Shown here piece after piece: positions 8,937-16,634 of a stretch of 64,000 nucleotides of DNA. Under the pieces are notes generated by a model that saw only the letters and a program-made list of their open reading frames with translations, made no database searches and was not told the DNA's origin. Each line of letters starts with the position of its first letter. The first letter of the stretch is position 1. A program made the position numbers and the translations under genes. The DNA is from Streptomyces sp. NBC_00576 (GTDB lineage Bacteria > Actinomycetota > Actinomycetes > Streptomycetales > Streptomycetaceae), in the NCBI RefSeq assembly GCF_036345175.1, contig NZ_CP107780.1, forward strand, positions 4,650,001 to 4,714,000, written 5' to 3'.

Positions 8937-9184
8937 GTGGTGTTTCCCCCTGATCGTCGTGGTTGAGCTACGTGTCATGACATGTGCTCAGACGTGCTCT
9001 GAAGCGGGGGACACCGAAAGGCATGCGTGGTCAGCGCAGGTCCCCGTAGCACGAAGCGGCCACTTCCGGATTGCCCGGAACACTTCGGACGTAAGGTGAG
9101 ACCCGTTGGACGCGCAAAGGGTTGTACGGCAGATGTCCTGCACATCACGACCCTCGTCCAAGCCGTCCTCACCCTCCAGGAGTC

Positions 9185-9322
9185 TCAGTGCGGGGCGCAG
9201 CAGTAGAGGGCCGCCCAGGAACCACGCCGTCGGTTGAGCGGGTAAGCGACCAGCGGAACGACCGGCCATGCGTAGACGCATCCCATGAACACGACGATCA
9301 CCACCGTGAAGAGGGTTTCCAC
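9185..9322 (-). CDS. Small membrane protein (45 aa)
   Basis: GTG-start frame preceded by a good GGGAGAT ribosome binding site. It encodes one hydrophobic helix (VETLFTVVIVVFMGCVYAWP and onward), a basic NRRR patch and a C-terminal CC motif. It lies 15 bp downstream of another small membrane-protein gene (9338-9523) in the same direction, which supports a two-gene unit. No homologue recognised. The call rests on ribosome binding site, hydrophobicity and spacing. Confidence 0.5.
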   Translation of the reverse strand: METLFTVVIVVFMGCVYAWPVVPLVAYPLNRRRGSWAALYCCAPH

Positions 9323-9337
9323 CTGATCTCCCGGCCC

Positions 9338-9523
9338 CTACCAGACGCCGGAATCGTACAGGCCACCGACGGTGAGCAGGGCGGCAGGTCCGAAGATGAG
9401 CGCCACCGAGAACAGCCAGCCCATTTTCGAGGATGTCCGGTCGGCGACCTTGACGCACAGCAGCACTGCCGACGTCAGATAAAAGAACAGCGGGATGAAT
9501 ATGAGTACGAGGCCGGCTCCCAT
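9338..9523 (-). CDS. Small two-helix membrane protein (61 aa)
   Basis: The ATG at 9523 is preceded by GGAGAGACGGA. The product has two predicted transmembrane helices (LVLIFIPLFFYLTSAVLLCV and GWLFSVALIFGPAALLTVGG) joined by a short polar turn KVADRTSSKM. A longer frame reaches further upstream, but its extra residues are rich in Arg/Pro and lack a ribosome binding site. It is followed after 15 bp by the 45-aa membrane protein gene. Family not recognised; probably an inner-membrane pair of unknown role. Confidence 0.55.
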   Translation of the reverse strand: MGAGLVLIFIPLFFYLTSAVLLCVKVADRTSSKMGWLFSVALIFGPAALLTVGGLYDSGVW

Positions 9524-9714
9524 TCCGTCTCTCCGCCTCTCCGTTTTCCGTATTCCGTTTTTCCAGGACCCAGGGGCGGGCCTGCGCCAGACCGGCACTT
9601 GGGAGTAAATCATCCGGCGTTACGGCGTTACCGGGGGGCTGTCACACTGAACCGGACTGAACCCGGACTGAACCCGGACAGCAGCCCGGCGACGCCGATG
9701 GAAGGGGACAACAG

Positions 9715-10137
9715 GTGACTCAGCAGCACAACTCCACCCCGGAGTCGGGGAAGGGCCGGCTCAGATTCAAGGCCACCACCGCCCTCCAGCGCCGGATCGG
9801 CAACCCCGTCATGCGCCGCCTCCCCTTCCAGACCCTCCTGGAGACCACGGGCCGCACCTCCGGCCTGCCCCGTGTCACCCCGGTCGGCGGCCGCCGCGTC
9901 GGCGACACGTTCTGGCTGGTCTCGGAGTTCGGCGAGAAGTCGCAGTACGTACGGAACATCAAGGCCGACCCGCGGGTGCGCGTGCGGGTCGGAGGCCGGT
10001 GGCACTCGGGCACGGCCCACCTTCTCCCGGACGACGACCCGATCGCCCGGCTGCGGACACTGCCGCGCGTCAACAGCACGGGCGTACGGGCCATGGGGAC
10101 GAATCTGCTGACGGTGCGGGTCGACCTCCAGGGCTGA
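9715..10137 (+). CDS. F420H2-dependent nitroreductase/quinone reductase (DDN-like) family protein
   Basis: 140-aa split beta-barrel protein of the deazaflavin-dependent nitroreductase family (Ddn of mycobacteria). It has RRLPFQTLLETTGRTSGLPRVTPV, in which TTGRTSG contacts F420, and DTFWLVSEFGEKSQYVRNIKADPRVRVRVGG. GTG start with GGAAGGGGACA upstream. Members reduce quinones or nitroaromatics with F420H2, or serve as general F420 oxidoreductases. fbiC in the same window supplies the cofactor. Single-gene unit; no signal peptide. Confidence 0.85.
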   Translation: MTQQHNSTPESGKGRLRFKATTALQRRIGNPVMRRLPFQTLLETTGRTSGLPRVTPVGGRRVGDTFWLVSEFGEKSQYVRNIKADPRVRVRVGGRWHSGTAHLLPDDDPIARLRTLPRVNSTGVRAMGTNLLTVRVDLQG

Positions 10138-10217
10138 AGACCACCATGGTCGGCATCGACTTGATGCGTGCTATTTCGCCTCCTGCGAGGCTGCTGCGTC
10201 ACGCGGAGGCATCTGTC

Positions 10218-11762
10218 TCACCGACCGGGGCGGGTGTGATCCGGCGTGCTGGGCGCGGACCGAGGGCCGGGCAGGGGTGGTCCTTGAAGGATGTGGGCCT
10301 CTGGGTCGAAGCGGCTCAGGCTGCGGATGAGCCGACCCGTGGACCAGGGCCAGGAGAAGGTGTTCCGCCCGCTGGGGCTGAGGTAGTAGCTGGAGCAGTG
10401 GCCGGCGTCGTACACGGTGGTGCGCAGCGCGTCCTGTAACGCGGTGTTGTACGCAGCCTGGATCGCCGGTTTCACGTCCATGGAGGTGTAGCCGCCCTGG
10501 CGTCGGTGTTCCATGGCTGCGCACAGGTAGGTGAGCTGGGCTTCGAGGACGGTGATGGCGGAGGTGGAGCCGCTGAGGATGTTGGGGCCCAGGAGGAGGA
10601 ACAGATTGGGGAAGCCGCTGACGGTGGTGCCGAGATGGGCTTCGGGCCCCCCTGCCCAGGTCTCGTGCAGGGTCAGGTCGTCCGTGCCGTGCACGCGTCG
10701 TGCCAGGGGCAGTTCGCCGATGTGGAAGCCGGTGGCCAGGATCACCACGTCGGCCTCGGCCTGGGAACCGTCGGCCCCGATGAGGCGATTTCCGCGGGCG
10801 GCGGAGACAGCGGTGGGGTGCAGGTGGACGTGGGGCCTGGTCAGCGCCGGATAGTAGGTGCTCGAGGTCAGCAGGCGCTTGCAGCCCAGTGTGTAGTGCG
10901 GCGTGAGCGCCTGCCGCAGGAGCCGGTCACGGACCGCGAGGTGCAAGTGAGCACGAGCTGCTGCCTGCAGGGGGCGGGCGAGCCGTGGGTGACGGAAGAC
11001 GTAGCCGAAGCCCTCCTGCATCCTGAACTGGGCACTCCGCATGACTTGTTGAGCGCCTGGCAAGTGGCGCAGACACCAGCCGAGGGACCGGGGGACCGGG
11101 AAGTCGGGTTTGGGAAGGATCCACTGGGCGGTGCGCTGAAAGACGTGCACCGCTGCCGCCTGTTCCTGGATGGCCGGGACGACCTGTACGGCCGAAGCCC
11201 CACTCCCCACCACCGCCACGCGCCGTCCGGCCAGGTCCACGGTGTGGTCCCACTGCGCGGTGTGGAACACCGGACCGGGAAATTCGGCGAGCCCCGGCAC
11301 CTCAGGACGCCGTGGCCGGTGCCAGGGGCCCGTGGCCATGACCAGCACCTCGCTGCTGTAGTCACCGTCGGTCGTCTCCAACCGCCAACGCCCCGAGGGC
11401 CGATCCCACCAGGCCCGCAGCACGCGGACATCGCAGCGCAGCGCTTCGTCCACGCCGTACTGCTCCGCAGTCGTCCGGAGATAGTCGTGGATCTCCCGCT
11501 GCCCCGCGAAGAGCCTGCTCCATCCGGGGTTGGGGTTGAAGGAGTAGGAGTAGAGCGAGGACGGCACGTCGCACGCGCAGCCCGGATAGGTGTTCTCCCG
11601 CCAGGTGCCCCCGAGCTGCGGAGCCTTCTCCAGCACCAGGAGGTCACCGAATCCCGCTTGGCGCAGCCGGATGGCGGCACCGATGCCGGAGAAACCCGCA
11701 CCGACCACGATGACGCGGGCCTCCTTGCCTCCGGACGCACCGCATGACAGATCGTGCTGCAA
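10218..11762 (-). CDS. FAD/NADPH-dependent Baeyer-Villiger-type monooxygenase
   Basis: 514 aa from a TTG start at 11762, chosen for the GGGGAGGAG ribosome binding site 7 bp upstream and because it leaves the FAD Rossmann motif near the N-terminus (GAGFSGIG, residues 21-28). The Baeyer-Villiger fingerprint F-x-G-x3-H-x3-W-D is present as FPGPVFHTAQWD (about 161-172), followed by the NADPH Rossmann motif GSGASA (about 186-191). Cytoplasmic enzyme that inserts oxygen next to a ketone or oxidises a heteroatom. Length and motif order fit an intact type I BVMO. No neighbour suggests a substrate. Upstream to 12058 (about 300 bp) only non-coding sequence was seen, presumably its promoter. Confidence 0.9.
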   Translation of the reverse strand: MQHDLSCGASGGKEARVIVVGAGFSGIGAAIRLRQAGFGDLLVLEKAPQLGGTWRENTYPGCACDVPSSLYSYSFNPNPGWSRLFAGQREIHDYLRTTAEQYGVDEALRCDVRVLRAWWDRPSGRWRLETTDGDYSSEVLVMATGPWHRPRRPEVPGLAEFPGPVFHTAQWDHTVDLAGRRVAVVGSGASAVQVVPAIQEQAAAVHVFQRTAQWILPKPDFPVPRSLGWCLRHLPGAQQVMRSAQFRMQEGFGYVFRHPRLARPLQAAARAHLHLAVRDRLLRQALTPHYTLGCKRLLTSSTYYPALTRPHVHLHPTAVSAARGNRLIGADGSQAEADVVILATGFHIGELPLARRVHGTDDLTLHETWAGGPEAHLGTTVSGFPNLFLLLGPNILSGSTSAITVLEAQLTYLCAAMEHRRQGGYTSMDVKPAIQAAYNTALQDALRTTVYDAGHCSSYYLSPSGRNTFSWPWSTGRLIRSLSRFDPEAHILQGPPLPGPRSAPSTPDHTRPGR

Positions 11763-12058
11763 ACGCCTACTCCTCCCCAGGACGGAGAGCCATAACTCCC
11801 CTGTCAGCAGCAACGGGAGAGGGCGCGGGAAGACACGGTCAGGGCGCCTCTGCTGCTCACCGGGGGCATCCGGCCGCCGAAGAGGGCGCGCAGCACAAGG
11901 GTGGTGGCAGGGCGGCAATATTGCCCGAAGTCATGCGTAACAGGCAACATCAAAGCACCCCGGGGCAAGGATTTGACCTGTTCGAAGCCCAGTGTCACGA
12001 ACGGCTTGGATGCCGCCCGGACGATTCATTACGCCTCGTGAGCAATCGCTTGGAGCGA

Positions 12059-12517
12059 TCACCCTTCATAGACCTGGGCCACACACAGAGCTTCCCTGGC
12101 CGCGAGATCATAGATTCTCCACAGGTCAATCAAGGTTGCCTCCAGATCCTCCAGGTAGCCGGCAGGGATCCGGCCACGGATAATTCCAGAAAGCACCTCG
12201 GGCGCCTGTTGCATCACATCCCGAACAGGGACGGAAGAAAAGAACTGACTTACCTCTGCTACTTCTTCGGCCGACAGAAAAGTGCAAAATGTTCCAGCAC
12301 CGTCATCACCGAGGAGACTCCCACCAGAAACAGCCGAGATGACACCGTCGCTCGCGTTAATCTGCTGCAAAAGCTTCTCGATAACACCTGAATCGTCACC
12401 GAGGTCACACAACACGGTGGAATCATTCGATTCTAGAACATGGAATCGGGAAATGACCAGTCCGAAACCATCTTCGATCTCTCGCCCAGAAATAGGGAAC
12501 AAGGAAACGTTCATCAC
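12059..12517 (-). CDS. DUF1877-like protein, probable immunity protein
   Basis: 152 aa. The middle and C-terminal parts fit the DUF1877 (YfbM) pattern: SGGSLLGDDGAGTFCTFLSAEEVAEVSQFF, then a loop and a helical end (LEATLIDLWRIYDLAAREALCV). Base composition is clearly lower in GC than its neighbours, with many A/T third positions, which suggests horizontal origin. GGAGGG precedes overlapping GTG (12517) and ATG (12514) starts. It begins 24 bp after the stop of a reading frame that looks like the tail of a polymorphic toxin (12542-12766). That is the order in which immunity genes follow toxin genes, so neutralising that toxin is the likely former role. Confidence 0.55.
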   Translation of the reverse strand: MMNVSLFPISGREIEDGFGLVISRFHVLESNDSTVLCDLGDDSGVIEKLLQQINASDGVISAVSGGSLLGDDGAGTFCTFLSAEEVAEVSQFFSSVPVRDVMQQAPEVLSGIIRGRIPAGYLEDLEATLIDLWRIYDLAAREALCVAQVYEG

Positions 12518-12541
12518 TCACTACCCTCCGACCAGACCGGT

Positions 12542-12766
12542 TCAGTACGCTAGCAGAGGCCCGCCGATCCCGGGAATCAGGGGAGAATCCGTGGACCCCC
12601 ATGGGCTCTGGGACCAGTCATGGTTCTCCACATTAACGTGCCACCACTCCTTCGCACTGGTCGTGGCTTTTTCATACCAGGGTGTACTCTCCGGCACCGG
12701 CGCAGGCGCTGGATTATTTGTGGACGGACCGCCAATGTGTGGAGCTGCTGAACACGTTGTCGCCCT
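12542..12766 (-). pseudogene. C-terminal remnant of a polymorphic-toxin-like protein
   Basis: 74 codons open on the minus strand, ending in TGA at 12542 and closed upstream by a stop at 12769-12767. The translation has a Pro-rich linker (GPSTNNPAPAPVPES) followed by a Trp-rich globular tail (WYEKATTSAKEWWHVNVENHDW ... PLIPGIGGPLLAY). No start codon with a ribosome binding site is present. Like the next gene it has lower GC. The build and the immediate downstream immunity-like gene suggest the last part of a secreted or RHS-type toxin whose body has been lost. Confidence 0.42.
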
Positions 12767-12853
12767 TCAAAGACACCCTTCAGAAAGCGTAAGGTCTTTT
12801 AACCAGGCGGCCGGTTCATGCCCGGGCTGAGTGTCAGTGCTGGCGCGTAGATT

Positions 12854-13276
12854 GTGCGGGTGAGCTGGGATGTATTCATCATGCGGTTTCCGCCCGAGGC
12901 CGAGGCGATAGACGAGATCCCCGAGGACTGGGAGCCGCCGAGTCTGGGCGCGGGCTGCGATGTTCGCGCTGTCCTTGCAGAGGTGCTGCCGGGCATCGAG
13001 TATTCGCAGAATGGATGGGGCGATTACGAGGGTCCCGGCTTCTCCATCAGCACCCCGGTCAACGAGGCTGACGACGCGCCGGTCGCCGGCGTCAGCCTCT
13101 TCATCCATGGCGATAGCGAAATGGCAGCTCACGCTGCCCTCGCGGTCGCCGATGCGTTGAAAGCACGGGCCTTCGACACCGGGTCGGGAGACTTCCTAAC
13201 CGCGGACTGCGCCCAGTCGGCCTTCGAAGCCTGGCGTGGATACCGAGATCGTGTCCTGGACCAGCGTGGGCCCTGA
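12854..13276 (+). CDS. Conserved hypothetical protein (SWDVF-type, immunity-like)
   Basis: 140 aa, GTG start at 12854 or 12860; neither has a clear ribosome binding site. It begins VSWDVFIMRFPPE, then EIPEDWEPPSLG, and has an acidic core with NGWGDYEGPGFSISTPVNEADDAPVAGVSLFIHGDSEM. I recognise the opening and the G-W-x-x-E-G-x-G-x-S-I core from small bacterial proteins of unknown function often found beside toxin genes, but cannot name a Pfam entry. It is divergent from the toxin-tail remnant and lies at the edge of the mobile-element debris, which again suggests an orphan immunity gene. Acidic, no membrane segment. Confidence 0.5.
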   Translation: MRVSWDVFIMRFPPEAEAIDEIPEDWEPPSLGAGCDVRAVLAEVLPGIEYSQNGWGDYEGPGFSISTPVNEADDAPVAGVSLFIHGDSEMAAHAALAVADALKARAFDTGSGDFLTADCAQSAFEAWRGYRDRVLDQRGP

Positions 13277-13285
13277 GCGCGTCTT

Positions 13286-13690
13286 CTAACCTCTGAGGCT
13301 GTCGCGCTCGATGATGCTCTCGGGGCGCCTGGTCGTTTTTCCGACGTCATAGTGGGTCGTGGGGCGGCGGTTCTTCGAACCAAGTGGTCTTCCTGGTCCG
13401 GGTGTTGAGGGTTTCGGTGCACGGGCTGGACAGTGCAGGTGCGGGCGGAGGTTCCGAAACCCTCGGCGGACTCGAGCCGGGGTGAGCCGTGCGGGCTCGG
13501 CCGGCTTCTCCCAGGGGCGGCGGAGGTCCGCTGCGGCGTGGGTGAGCCGGAGCTGGGTGTGGGCGGCGTTGATCAGCCACGTCCAGCGGTCTCCGGCCTC
13601 GGGGGTGCGGAGTTTCGGGCGGGTCCAGCCGAGGGTCTGTTTCATCAGCCGGAAGGTGTGCTCAAGGAGCAAGCCGTAATGCCGACATAG
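13286..13690 (-). pseudogene. Transposase remnant (C-terminal ~130 aa)
   Basis: Minus-strand translation LLLEHTFRLMKQTLGWTRPKLRTPE ... DRWTWLINAAHTQLRLTHAAADLRRPWEK matches the last third of a DDE-type transposase common in Streptomyces (IS701/NF041680-like). The final catalytic Glu region is EHTFRLMKQTLGW. A basic tail follows (GRPLGSKNRRPTTHYDVGK). The catalytic Asp residues and N-terminus are missing; homology ends near 13690, where recombinase-related sequence begins. No inverted repeats could be assigned. Inactive fragment. Confidence 0.65.
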
Positions 13691-13692
13691 AT

Positions 13693-14457
13693 GTGCCCGA
13701 GGCGGGGAACAGGCCTGTCGTAGGGGTTGATGGCCTGCTCAACACCGCTGCTTTTGTCCGGCAGTTGCGTGAGCGGCTGGCTGATGACGAAGAGGGCGGT
13801 GAGGGTCAGTGGACGGACATGTCGCCGCTGAGCTCCCCGGATTCCGCAGTGGGGAGCCGTTCCGGAACTGAACCGCCAGCTGGTGGTGCGGTTGCTGGCA
13901 GTGCTGGCTGCACGGATGGTGACCGCGGCGGACCCGGTCGGGCAGGACGGGGGTGACCTCGGTGAGCACGACGGCTGCAGCGCCGTGGGATCGGATTGAG
14001 GGCAAGATCCAGCCGTGGCATCGTGACCGGCTCGCGGTGATCTATGTCCGTCAGTCGACTCCCCAGCAGGTCCTCGATCATGCCGAGTCCACCCGGCTGC
14101 AGTACGGACTCAGGCAACGGGCCGTCGACTTGGGCTGGGCTGCCTCCAGGGTCCTGGTGATCGACGAGGACCTGGGCCACTCCGCATCCGGCGTCGTAAA
14201 GCGGGCCGGCCGGCTTCCAGCGTCTGGTCTCCGAGGTCGGCCTGGACCATGTGGGCCTGGTGCTGGGCATGGAAATGTCGCGTCTGGCCCGCAGCGGCCG
14301 CGAATGGCATCAACTGCTGGAGCTGTGCGCGCTGTCGGGTGCTCTGCTGGCAGACCCGGACGGGGTCTATGACCCCGCCGAGCACAACGACCGGATGCTG
14401 CTGGGACTGAAGCTCACCGACCCTACCGGTCGTGGAGCCCGCCAACTCTCCTGCTGA
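13693..14457 (+). pseudogene. Decayed serine recombinase (resolvase N-terminal domain) with its small upstream gene
   Basis: From 13953 the frame reads RDRLAVIYVRQSTPQQVLDHAESTRLQYGLRQRAVDLGW: the resolvase domain start with catalytic Ser in VRQST. Near 14200 it shifts frame and continues as GFQRLVSEVGLDHVGLVLGMEMSRLARSGREWHQLLELC, ending near DPTGRGARQLSC. The long recombinase/zinc-ribbon C-terminus of a large serine recombinase is absent. Upstream, 13700-13975 holds a small protein in two frames (RQLRERLADDEEG, then VPELNRQLVVRLLAVLAARMV), which commonly precedes such recombinases. At least two frameshifts plus truncation mean no activity. Confidence 0.6.
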
Positions 14458-14515
14458 CGGCCCTGCTCATCCTTGCGCCCGCGCATCCGGCCGTCGAAGG
14501 CCGACACCGGCAGCC

Positions 14516-14797
14516 TCAGTCCACCACCTGTGGATCACGGAAGTAGAAGACGACGGTCACACCCATTCCGGGCGTGTGGGTGTACACAACCGTGATCGCC
14601 TCCGCCGAGTCGTGAGCGAGTGGGGTCGTGTACGTGTACTCCACGGAAGGAGGGCGCCAGCCCGGAATCTCGCGGCCGGCCGCCGGGTCCCGCCCGATCA
14701 CCGCGAGCGCGTCCCGTACGACTTCCCGCTCCCCCTCCGTCAGGTCACCGAACACCTTCCTCGCGGGTTCGGCCTCCTCCAACGGAAACTCGTTCAC
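14516..14797 (-). CDS. Small RelE/ParE-like protein, toxin candidate of an interrupted pair
   Basis: 93 aa, GTG start. The helix EGEREVVRDALAVIGRDP is followed by alternating strands (WRPPSVEYTYTTPL, AITVVYTHTPGMGVTVVFYF), which fits the compact alpha-beta RelE/ParE fold, but no definite family hit is claimed. Its start overlaps the stop of the preceding small gene (GTGA overlap at 14794-14797), the usual sign of translational coupling of antitoxin and toxin. That upstream partner is split by the IS110 element, so this gene may now be silent or uncoupled. A similar intact pair lies at 44705-45326. Confidence 0.5.
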   Translation of the reverse strand: MNEFPLEEAEPARKVFGDLTEGEREVVRDALAVIGRDPAAGREIPGWRPPSVEYTYTTPLAHDSAEAITVVYTHTPGMGVTVVFYFRDPQVVD

Positions 14798-14923
14798 GTA
14801 CCGCCGCCCCCGCTACGAGCTTCCTCAAGGGCCGCCATGATCTCCGGCGAGTTCCTGATCCGAACCCGGTGGCGGTAAGCCCTAATGGGAGCTGCCGGGT
14901 CGGAGAGACTCGGTGCCGTAGCC

Positions 14924-15081
14924 GCCGACAGGTGAGCACTCACAAGCCCGGAAGCATCCGACTTCTGTGGTCAGACCGTGCCCCTGCCGGTCGGCCGGAA
15001 GGCCAGACCGCTGATGGGGTGGCGTGCCCGCCGAGCAGAGCGTGAGCACTGGATCCATTAGGGAGCGTGCCGCGTCTTCCG
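14924..15081 (+). ncRNA. Predicted bridge RNA of the IS110 element (target and donor loops)
   Basis: The left non-coding end contains, in order: AAGCCC (14944-14949), identical to the left target flank 14877-14882; GTGGTCAG (14967-14974), the reverse complement of core plus right flank CTGACCAC (16373-16380); ATGGGGTG (15014-15021), identical to the right element end 16364-16371; CCATTAG (15055-15061), the reverse complement of core plus left element end CTAATGG (14882-14888). These are the four guides of an IS110 bridge RNA in the published order. Stems flank the first loop (GCCGAC 14924-14929 with GTCGGC 14990-14995; GCAC 14936-14939 with GTGC 14978-14981), and CGGAAG/CTTCCG (14996-15001, 15076-15081) may enclose the second. 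Exact RNA ends are not determined. Confidence 0.75.
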
Positions 15082-15119
15082 CAGGCTGCCCGAGTGAACT
15101 ACCTGACCGGGAGGGCGAG

Positions 15120-16352
15120 TTGATTCTCATCGGCGACGACTGGGCCGAGGACCACCACGATGTCGAGGTCCAGGACGCGACCGGCCGCAAACTGGCCGCC
15201 GCGAGACTGCCCGAGGGCGTGGAGGGCATCACCAAGCTTCACGAACTCATCGCGAGGCACGGCGGCGACGACCTCGATGCCACCGATGTGATCGTCGGCA
15301 TCGAGACCGACCGCGGCCCCTGGGTACAGGCCCTGCTCGCCTCCGGCTACCAGGTCTACGCCCTCAACCCCCGGCAGGCCGCGCGGTTCAAGGAGCGGTA
15401 CGGCACCTCCGGCGCCAAGAGCGACAAGGGTGACGCGCATGCGCTGGCCGACATGGTCCGCATCGACCGCGACCAGCTGCGGCCGGTCGCCGGGGACAGC
15501 GAACAGGCCCAGGCCGTCAAGGTCGTCGCCCGCGCCCACCAGACCCTCATCTGGGAACGCACCCGTACCTTCCAGCGGCTGCGCAACACGCTGCGCGAGT
15601 ACTTTCCCGCCGCCCTGAACGCTTACGCGGACCTGGAACTGACCAGCCCGGACGCACTGGAGCTACTGATCAAGGCGCCTACACCCGCCGCAGCGGCGAA
15701 GCTGACCTGCGCGCAGATCACCGTCGTCCTGGCCCGCTACCGCCGACACAACCGGAGCGCCAAGGCCGCCACGATCCAGACCGCGATGCGCGAGCAGCAC
15801 CTCGGCCTGCCTGAGCCGGTGACCGCGGCCTACGCGGCCACCGCCACCGCCCACGCGAAGCTGCTGGTCGCCCTGAACGAGCAGATAACCGAGCTGGAAG
15901 CGCAGGTGAAGGCGCATTTTCTCGCGCACCCGGACGCTGAGATCTACCTCTCGATGCCCGGCATCGGGGTGATCACCGGCGCGCGGGTGCTCGCCGAGTT
16001 CGGGGACGACCCCGCCCGCTACGCGTCCGCCAAGGCACGCAAGAACTACGCCGGCACCAGCCCCGTCACCCGCGCCTCCGGCAAGAGCCACACCGTCCAG
16101 GCCCGCTACATCCGCAACAACCGGCTCGCCGACGCCCTCCAGCGTCAGGCGTTCTCCGCCCTGCGCGCCTCACCCGGCGCCCGCCACTACTACGACAAGC
16201 AGCGCGCCCGCGAGGCCGGCTACAACCCCGCCCTACGCCAGGTCGGCAACCGCCTCGTCGGCATCCTCCACGGCTGCCTCAAGACCCGAACCTTCTACGA
16301 CGAAGCGACCGCCTGGTCGCACCACGCACACCCCGAACCCCATGCAGCTTGA
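15120..16352 (+). CDS. IS110-family transposase (DEDD/RuvC-like plus Tnp_20 domain)
   Basis: 410 aa from a TTG at 15120 with GGGAGGGCGAG immediately upstream; this gives the family's usual length (longer frames start within the non-coding end). The N-terminal RuvC-like DEDD domain shows acidic residues in IGDDWAEDHHD (D7 or D11), VGIETD (E62) and SDKGDAHAL (D102, D105). A coiled middle (LLVALNEQITELEAQVKAHF) leads to the Transposase_20 domain: SMPGIGVITGARVLAEFGD, YASAKARKNYAGTSPVTRASGKS with the candidate catalytic Ser near 320, then RQVGNRLVGILHGCL. The enzyme is a bridge-RNA-directed recombinase acting through a Ser nucleophile. No disabling change is seen. Confidence 0.93.
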   Translation: MILIGDDWAEDHHDVEVQDATGRKLAAARLPEGVEGITKLHELIARHGGDDLDATDVIVGIETDRGPWVQALLASGYQVYALNPRQAARFKERYGTSGAKSDKGDAHALADMVRIDRDQLRPVAGDSEQAQAVKVVARAHQTLIWERTRTFQRLRNTLREYFPAALNAYADLELTSPDALELLIKAPTPAAAAKLTCAQITVVLARYRRHNRSAKAATIQTAMREQHLGLPEPVTAAYAATATAHAKLLVALNEQITELEAQVKAHFLAHPDAEIYLSMPGIGVITGARVLAEFGDDPARYASAKARKNYAGTSPVTRASGKSHTVQARYIRNNRLADALQRQAFSALRASPGARHYYDKQRAREAGYNPALRQVGNRLVGILHGCLKTRTFYDEATAWSHHAHPEPHAA

Positions 16353-16634
16353 CACCAAACGACATGGGGTGTCTGACCACGGCGGCGGGACCCTCGAAGT
16401 CATTGGTCGGAGCAGCTCCTATGGCAGCCGCCAACTCATCCTCGAACCGCTCCCGGTCCCCTGGGAAGCCGTAACGGCTGAGCGCACTGCGCAGGTCGTC
16501 CACGGTCCGGATCGGTGGGAGCGGCATCTCCCCCCAGGCGTGCTCGGGCTGTGCGCTCATGATCTGCTCCTGATGAACGGGCATGGCTCCACTTCCCAGT
16601 ATGACGCCGCTCACGGAAGGCCGACAGGGCGTGA

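Larger units (their letters stand above)
14884..16374 (+). mobile_element. IS110-family insertion sequence, about 1.49 kb, complete
   Basis: Boundaries come from the interrupted gene. The left flank ends in AAGCC-CT (CT at 14882-14883) and the right flank starts CT-GACCAC (CT at 16373-16374). So the element sits between two CT dinucleotides, one of them the duplicated core. There is no terminal inverted repeat, as expected for IS110. The architecture is that of the IS110 group: a long non-coding left end (14884-15119, 236 bp), one transposase gene (15120-16352) and a very short right end (16353-16372). The gene is intact and the guides still match the flanks, so insertion may be recent. Confidence 0.85.
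14794..16560 (-). pseudogene. Antitoxin-like gene split by the IS110 element
   Basis: The N-terminal part is on the far side of the IS: ATG at 16560 with an AGGAG ribosome binding site, reading MSAQPEHAWGEMPLPPIRTV, then DDLRSALSRYGFPGDRERFE and, up to 16375, ENDFEGPAAVV-like sequence. The C-terminal part resumes at 14881 (RAYRHRVRIRNSPEIMAALEEA) and stops at 14794. Removing 14883-16373 or the equivalent restores one frame: GTG GTC AGG GCT TAC, V-V-R-A-Y. The joined product would be about 91 aa, and its stop overlaps the next gene's start. The N-terminus resembles the intact 44705 protein (M-x-A-Q, then P-x-I/P-R-T, L-R-x-A-L). Likely an antitoxin-type partner. Confidence 0.68.

Noticed and set aside
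13286..14457. Considered as a complete active transposon or integrase module
   Set aside because: The transposase lacks its N-terminal catalytic half, and the recombinase has frameshifts and no C-terminal domain.
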